NCBI RefSeq assembly: GCF_000227135.1 | Contig: NC_018251.1 | Span: 1 to 64,000 of the forward strand | DNA: 64,000 nucleotides | Direction: 5' to 3' | Origin: Leishmania donovani | Taxonomy: Eukaryota; Euglenozoa; Kinetoplastea; Trypanosomatida; Trypanosomatidae | In this document: one piece after another, positions 60,301 to 64,000 of the stretch | Layout of the letters: each line of letters opens with the position of its first letter | How positions within the stretch are numbered: the stretch's first letter is position 1 | Translations under genes and position numbers: made by a program | Notes under the pieces: generated by a model | Told to the model about the DNA's origin: nothing | Database searches by the model: none | Seen by the model: the letters and a program-made list of their open reading frames with translations, nothing else

Positions 60301-63300
60301 CCGTGTTCACGTGCAAAGTCATTACCACGCAGCAGCCCAGCAAGCGATCCCTTCTGGCTCGGCAAATGCGTGAGCGGGGCTTCAGCCCTATCGTGGCGCG
60401 GGTCGAGTCGATTCTGTTCTCTCTGCACGTGAGATACACGGAGTACGTGGAGTTGCGCTCGCCTCCCTCGCTCGGCGTCAAGGGGTGTGTGCAACTGCGC
60501 GAACGACTGCTGAACATTGTGAGCTGCGTCGGGGATCGCAGCGCTGTCGTGAAGGCCCGTATGCTGCAAGCGGACTACGTGCAGCGGCTGTCTTCCGGGG
60601 CCGACGTAGTGGACCCCGACACAGACGTGTACATCTCCGTATTGAGTCCGATGCGCTACAAGACAGTACTTTGTGTCTTGATACTTGAGAGCGACACGGA
60701 GGCCGGGACGGGGAGGCATGTGGTCAAGGTTGCGCTGTCTGCCCTTGATGCGCAACTGCTCGAGTACGCCATTGCTCAGCAGTACCGCCACCCCCGTCCA
60801 ACCTTGCCGGGCGGAGACACAGCAGCTGCGGCATGCAGCGAGGAGTGTGCCGTGGCATCACCGTCGCACTCGGCGATGCCGGAGTGCATTGCCGACCGCG
60901 CCGTCGTCTTGTCGCTGCGCCACCTGCTCACTGTCTTTACGTCCGTCTACTGCGCCCGCGAGCTCATCTCGTTCATCAAACGCGCGTCAGCGGAGATGGC
61001 GGCACCCGCCGTCGCGGAACTGACAGACGCCTACGCTCACCTCGGCAACTACGCGGTAGAGATGGACGTCACGCATCTGCTATACATTGTGCAGTGGCGC
61101 TGCTGCGAAACGGCCGGTGGGTTGCCGTGGAGAAGCAAGGTGCAGGAGGTGTTGACAGATGTACTGGCGTCGCAGCAGCGGAGCTTTTCGGCGCACCCCA
61201 CCCTGTGGTTGCCGAAGACGAGAGCCGACCGGGCGCTGCCGCGCGACGAGATATCCGGCAGCAATGCCTCATCCCCCTACGAAGAGACAGATGACGAGGA
61301 GGTCCGTGAGTACGACGGCGAAAGCGACGGTCTCAGCGCCACGCGGGCGAACGCAACGAGTGAGGACGGCGGGAACGGGGGGAAGAGCGCGCATCCAGAT
61401 TTACTCCCGGTCGCGGTGAAGGCATGCGTGCTTCTGCCGTTGTCGACCAGCGGCGTAGGCGTGGAAGAGGAGGCGGAATGCCGGTGGCTATCGTCGGCGT
61501 TTAAGAGGTGTGACGAGGGGCGGCAGAACACATTGCGTGAGCGGTCGGTGTGGACGATTCCGTCGGCATCGCTCAAGGACCCCGCCGCGACGGTTTCCTC
61601 ATCGTCGGAGGCGGGGTACGCTACAGTGGAACGGCTGAAGCTCCGCCTCTTCGTAAAAACGGTGCCGGCGGACCTGCTGCCCCTGTGCGAGGACGAGTCT
61701 TTCTACCCATCCCAGACGGCCGTGCGGCGCACGCTGTGTCTTTTCTATTACCGCTTCACATCAGAGGAGGTTCCTGCCGCAGTGGGGGGCGTCTCCGCAT
61801 CGCAGGCTCCGCCCTTTGTAGCCGCACCCAACTTCCTAGGCGCCGCAGACGAGGCGGCGACGACAGAGCTGGATGAGCTGTTCGCGCAGCCGATGGCCGT
61901 TGCGTGGGATCGGCAGCGCTGCCATGACGTCTTTCACAGCTGCACGGACCGCGGCTCGCTACCGATTCGAGTGGGGCAGGTGATGCAACGAATTGCAGAG
62001 AGGCTCAAGTGGCGCGTCGCTGTGTACTGCTTGCAGAACGCGTGCTACTGTTCAACCTTCCGGCAGCTCAGAGCACGCGTCGAATCGGAGCTGGTGACAC
62101 AAACGACCATTTCAGGCGTCACGACTGAAGGCGCCGCCGCAGCCGCAGCAGGCGAACGGCGTGATGATGAGGCGCGAGAGATGCGGCTACGCGATCCCGT
62201 CCTGTCGCACAACGAGAGCGTGAGAGCGACGGGGCTGACGGAGAACGCGGAGTTGCACGCGCTTCTCTGCGACGTCGTAACCCCAGCCCTGCTGAGCTCC
62301 CATCGTTTCGTCTGCGACACGTTCCCGGTCGAGTTCACCCAGCAGAAGACGAACGTCGGCCGCGTGGTTCCGGAGGAGGCGATCAAGGACGTGTTCCACC
62401 ACTGCGTGGATGAGGACTGGATGTGGGTCCTTCCTACGCTGCCCCTCTCCTACGTGGTGGTGCCTAACCGCGAGCACTTTGGCGAGCGCTGGGTGCTTGT
62501 GTGTGCGACGACAAAGCCGTCCCACGGCGTCAGTGGGGCTCGCGTTCTTTTATACGACGCCCAAGGCACGCCCGCGGCCCTGGAGACGATGCGCAACTAC
62601 AGCAGCCACCTCCGCACTCACATGTGCAACAAGATCAAGCAGGTGAGTCAGCTGCATCTCCTCAAACAGCTGCGCGAGTCCTTCAACGCCAGCGCCGAGC
62701 TCATCCCCCCAGCGTGGGGAGACCAGTTCTGCCAGAGTAGCGGTGTGCCAGGCTGCAGCGTCTCCGCGCACCACGGAAGCCCGCCGTTCGACTCGCAGGA
62801 CGCGTACGTGGCCGGGTCTCCCTTCTACCTGAGCGGCCGCAATGTGCTGGAGATTCCTATCTACTACAAGCTGCAGCATCAGTGCAAGAAGATCCTGCAC
62901 CGCATCCAGGGCCACTGCTCGCGACTTGAGCTCGTCGCCATCTTCAACAGAGACCAGTGCTTCCTCGTCGCCGACGATGTCGAAGGGGACACGTTCCACT
63001 ACCTTCGCTTAGTGTTTGTCAAGGACACGGCGCACACTGTGTCGGTGACCTCCCGCCCGCCGCCGCTGACGTCTTCGGATCGCTGCCCGCAGCTCGTGGT
63101 GCAACTCTTCAGCGCAATGCCAAACGCGAGTGTGCAGCGGCCGCTGCAGCGGCTGCAAGACTTCTGCTACCTTCTGGCGGTGCAGGAGCTGCAGGGGCAC
63201 CTCAACTATGTGCAGCACAAGATGATCTCCTTCAACGACCTTGTTTTCCTGCAGAACCAGCGACTGGAGCCGATCGTGGTGAATCTGCGCACCATCTTCG

Positions 63301-64000
63301 ATATCGCCCTCTCCAATTCTGACCACGACGCTCCCCGCGAGTCGTCGCGCGACGTCGGCACATGCCAGGAGCGGCAGCGAGAGATTGCCATTGCGCTGCT
63401 CTTCCTGAATCTTCGTGAGTACAAGTTCAAGCCCTTCGGCGTCCAGGACGAGCCCACGCACGCCACGAGCAACTTTGTGGAGCACTACAACCTCGAAAAG
63501 AGCCTCAACCTCGAGCCAGCGAAGGACTCTGCGCCAAGCGAGAGCGGCGGCAGCCAGGCGCTGCAGGCGTGGCGCTTTGTGAAGATCGTGGATGGCGTGA
63601 CGGACGTGCTTGTCTCGTGCTGTCTCCACGTGCATCCCGACAACCCGCACGTAATTGTCCTCGACCGCTACCTGACTCGCATCCCAGCGGAACGCTACAT
63701 CAACGGCGACTCGGAGAACACCATCCTGGCCCACCTGGCCCACAGCGTCGAGAAGACCATAGCGCAGCTGCGGTTTTTCGGCTTGACCTCGCCAGGCCAT
63801 TCCTCTTTCCCGCTCTTGCGCTCCTCGGTCCACACGACGGTAGGCGAGCTGCTGCGCATCAGCCAAGAAACGTCTTCCAAGGACTCGTCGCTGCTGCGCT
63901 ACCGGCACTTCTCGCTCGATAACGTGAACCCGGCGGTGCTGCCAATGCTGATGGATCGCATATGCGGCGCACTCTCGCGCTACGGCCCGACCTGCTTCAC
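57327..64000 (+). CDS. giant SZT2-like protein, partial at the window edge
   Basis: An uninterrupted frame of at least 2,224 codons runs off the right edge; no in-frame stop was seen. The N-terminus NPYLLFSRADEFSTDAKIDYAL, followed after a low-complexity insert by QMEVLYQSYHIWIALDYGRGVF, has the order of SZT2: L-L-x-x-K-x-D-y, then a Y-Q-Y-x-F-x-I-x-L-D strand, then a von Willebrand-like stretch (TLILVSNVGAKTSSEAFTF, RRKNLIVSIVAL). SZT2 is the large scaffold of KICSTOR, which links GATOR1 to lysosomes in animals to control TORC1. An acidic linker (EETDDEEVREYDGESDG) lies near residue 1320. The match is by eye; a DEPDC5/IML1-like or unrelated giant protein is the alternative. Confidence 0.6.
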   Translation, partial: MTTDASPVNPYLLFSRADEFSTDAKIDYALRHYGLYTSRGDSATFAPTPLNTELDRRTLVRTLEELKRGVSLGDRLLPVTPSTCTTHNTNASAFSSPEDAASPQFDAPNDGDASNVFFDGTDDLDAKPWDTAASSHANYWNWQMEVLYQSYHIWIALDYGRGVFSITRNGVVLVDRMPTIVASILQVVETTLHAREQDLQQLRTFVDGAIADEQTRSRVMQQVWSPTVFVSVVLLNVPHEVEKAVPFSRPTSSEVEAARGGIHRQRQRNQPSVIMYPPEYRRFTPLETDGGEHSRCSAVTVLFHCDARELLNDGTFLDRLRDLLCRYESVYRERSTREEWPQSSLGASLEYLVCAMPEKTPECNTLILVSNVGAKTSSEAFTFLQSTVRRKNLIVSIVALNRLLAFDSPELSPLARFLSSVGGFAVHVDYWLALAAPRLNNEWCRKFEGARCLAQQIFVHLIKGFPVTIPGAMRRDLLADAVGEPVVLYDGDHDLPDFVIGASMKEVLRASAALRFNQGWSVLIDYRDESATSHMAARYDHDFHRGTITLHYEMNINRPAVYRRLLVSGTKALVDRFCRTRWDDETTNSVGEGNGHWLAYLSLLRLRVIMWMKAEQALMQLVNAGPRQTPMSAIPDLAHLSSAEGVLSQWFNVSTVYSLGVFFRFEQLPPSMLVSYTRAQVTNGAPTEAAARACVRTAMERRHRLVGREEDLTYLHTETVTTPSSFSGAANAARDVFSLVQFFPQYETRSGSDFGLAGAFECRVSCVLCDRATQEALICALLSDIEEAVSERNRATARKDRHLLVRTSHHTENEQALQLVKASLSTRRMRLLTSYTEGKRYPGADAGSAAQEKGAYKLGFPLLFRIPLLSFPWPLLNALCFRWILGCSEFYPFLAEEIFSHIVSRRLHAGFALIVYYTSSLKAVLMKRVGDPETHSDVCLFDVLEAVPSSTSTAVPAAQISLRRLVTPFKRARSSLWTYTHDIEEDMHIATAVFTCKVITTQQPSKRSLLARQMRERGFSPIVARVESILFSLHVRYTEYVELRSPPSLGVKGCVQLRERLLNIVSCVGDRSAVVKARMLQADYVQRLSSGADVVDPDTDVYISVLSPMRYKTVLCVLILESDTEAGTGRHVVKVALSALDAQLLEYAIAQQYRHPRPTLPGGDTAAAACSEECAVASPSHSAMPECIADRAVVLSLRHLLTVFTSVYCARELISFIKRASAEMAAPAVAELTDAYAHLGNYAVEMDVTHLLYIVQWRCCETAGGLPWRSKVQEVLTDVLASQQRSFSAHPTLWLPKTRADRALPRDEISGSNASSPYEETDDEEVREYDGESDGLSATRANATSEDGGNGGKSAHPDLLPVAVKACVLLPLSTSGVGVEEEAECRWLSSAFKRCDEGRQNTLRERSVWTIPSASLKDPAATVSSSSEAGYATVERLKLRLFVKTVPADLLPLCEDESFYPSQTAVRRTLCLFYYRFTSEEVPAAVGGVSASQAPPFVAAPNFLGAADEAATTELDELFAQPMAVAWDRQRCHDVFHSCTDRGSLPIRVGQVMQRIAERLKWRVAVYCLQNACYCSTFRQLRARVESELVTQTTISGVTTEGAAAAAAGERRDDEAREMRLRDPVLSHNESVRATGLTENAELHALLCDVVTPALLSSHRFVCDTFPVEFTQQKTNVGRVVPEEAIKDVFHHCVDEDWMWVLPTLPLSYVVVPNREHFGERWVLVCATTKPSHGVSGARVLLYDAQGTPAALETMRNYSSHLRTHMCNKIKQVSQLHLLKQLRESFNASAELIPPAWGDQFCQSSGVPGCSVSAHHGSPPFDSQDAYVAGSPFYLSGRNVLEIPIYYKLQHQCKKILHRIQGHCSRLELVAIFNRDQCFLVADDVEGDTFHYLRLVFVKDTAHTVSVTSRPPPLTSSDRCPQLVVQLFSAMPNASVQRPLQRLQDFCYLLAVQELQGHLNYVQHKMISFNDLVFLQNQRLEPIVVNLRTIFDIALSNSDHDAPRESSRDVGTCQERQREIAIALLFLNLREYKFKPFGVQDEPTHATSNFVEHYNLEKSLNLEPAKDSAPSESGGSQALQAWRFVKIVDGVTDVLVSCCLHVHPDNPHVIVLDRYLTRIPAERYINGDSENTILAHLAHSVEKTIAQLRFFGLTSPGHSSFPLLRSSVHTTVGELLRISQETSSKDSSLLRYRHFSLDNVNPAVLPMLMDRICGALSRYGPTCF

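Noticed and set aside
63009..63908. 299-codon open frame on the - strand
   Set aside because: Shadow of the long + strand SZT2-like frame.

Overview
The window reads as a piece of a trypanosomatid chromosome, most likely Leishmania. About 26 intron-less genes all lie on the + strand. They are GC-rich and are separated by 0.3-3 kb intercistronic spacers full of polypyrimidine tracts followed by AG (trans-splice acceptors) and GT/CA microsatellites. There are no bacterial-type promoters or operators. This is the layout of one polycistronic transcription unit. From memory, the order PDK-like kinase, then ribosomal protein L17 near a left end, resembles the start of Leishmania chromosome 24; I could not check this. 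Layout: 1-3.36 kb has no intact gene. It carries what look like decayed pieces of a tyrosine-recombinase retroelement (RNase H motifs on the - strand, a possible reverse-transcriptase piece on the + strand). From 3.36 kb the gene array starts: a mitochondrial PDK-like kinase with altered ATP-site residues, an ANTH clathrin-assembly protein, a small mitochondrial-type protein, ribosomal protein L17, a hypothetical, a type I membrane glycoprotein, a J-domain membrane protein, a RING plus tandem-cysteine E3 ligase resembling the MYCBP2 C-terminus, a DUF3592-like membrane protein, enkurin, a cap 2'-O-methyltransferase and a WD40 protein. Between 25 and 31 kb two almost identical 530-bp retroposon-like copies (SIDER type) sit in the spacers around an ankyrin-TPR co-chaperone and a PEX11/GIM5 glycosomal membrane protein. 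Next come a hypothetical, a phosducin-like protein, a compact double AAA+ ATPase and a long HEAT-repeat protein. A 2.9-kb spacer (39.4-42.3 kb) holds what looks like a broken membrane-protein gene with a frameshift and an in-frame TGA. The right third carries two adjacent, strongly diverged TFIIS genes, a hypothetical, an FHA-domain kinase, an RBBP4-like WD40 protein, a Dbp9/DDX56-like helicase, and the first 2,224 codons of a giant protein whose N-terminus resembles SZT2 (KICSTOR). The genes do not form one pathway, as expected for a trypanosomatid unit where co-transcription does not imply shared function. Themes that recur are RNA-level control (capping, TFIIS, ribosome biogenesis), chaperone adaptors (J protein, TPR clamp, phosducin-like), and protein turnover or signalling (RCR-like E3, FHA kinase, SZT2-like). 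The items most worth a second look are the MYCBP2-like ligase with a Ser at the presumed second catalytic Cys, the PDK paralogue with changed catalytic residues, the TFIIS pair, the broken gene at 40.9 kb, and the left-end retroelement debris.
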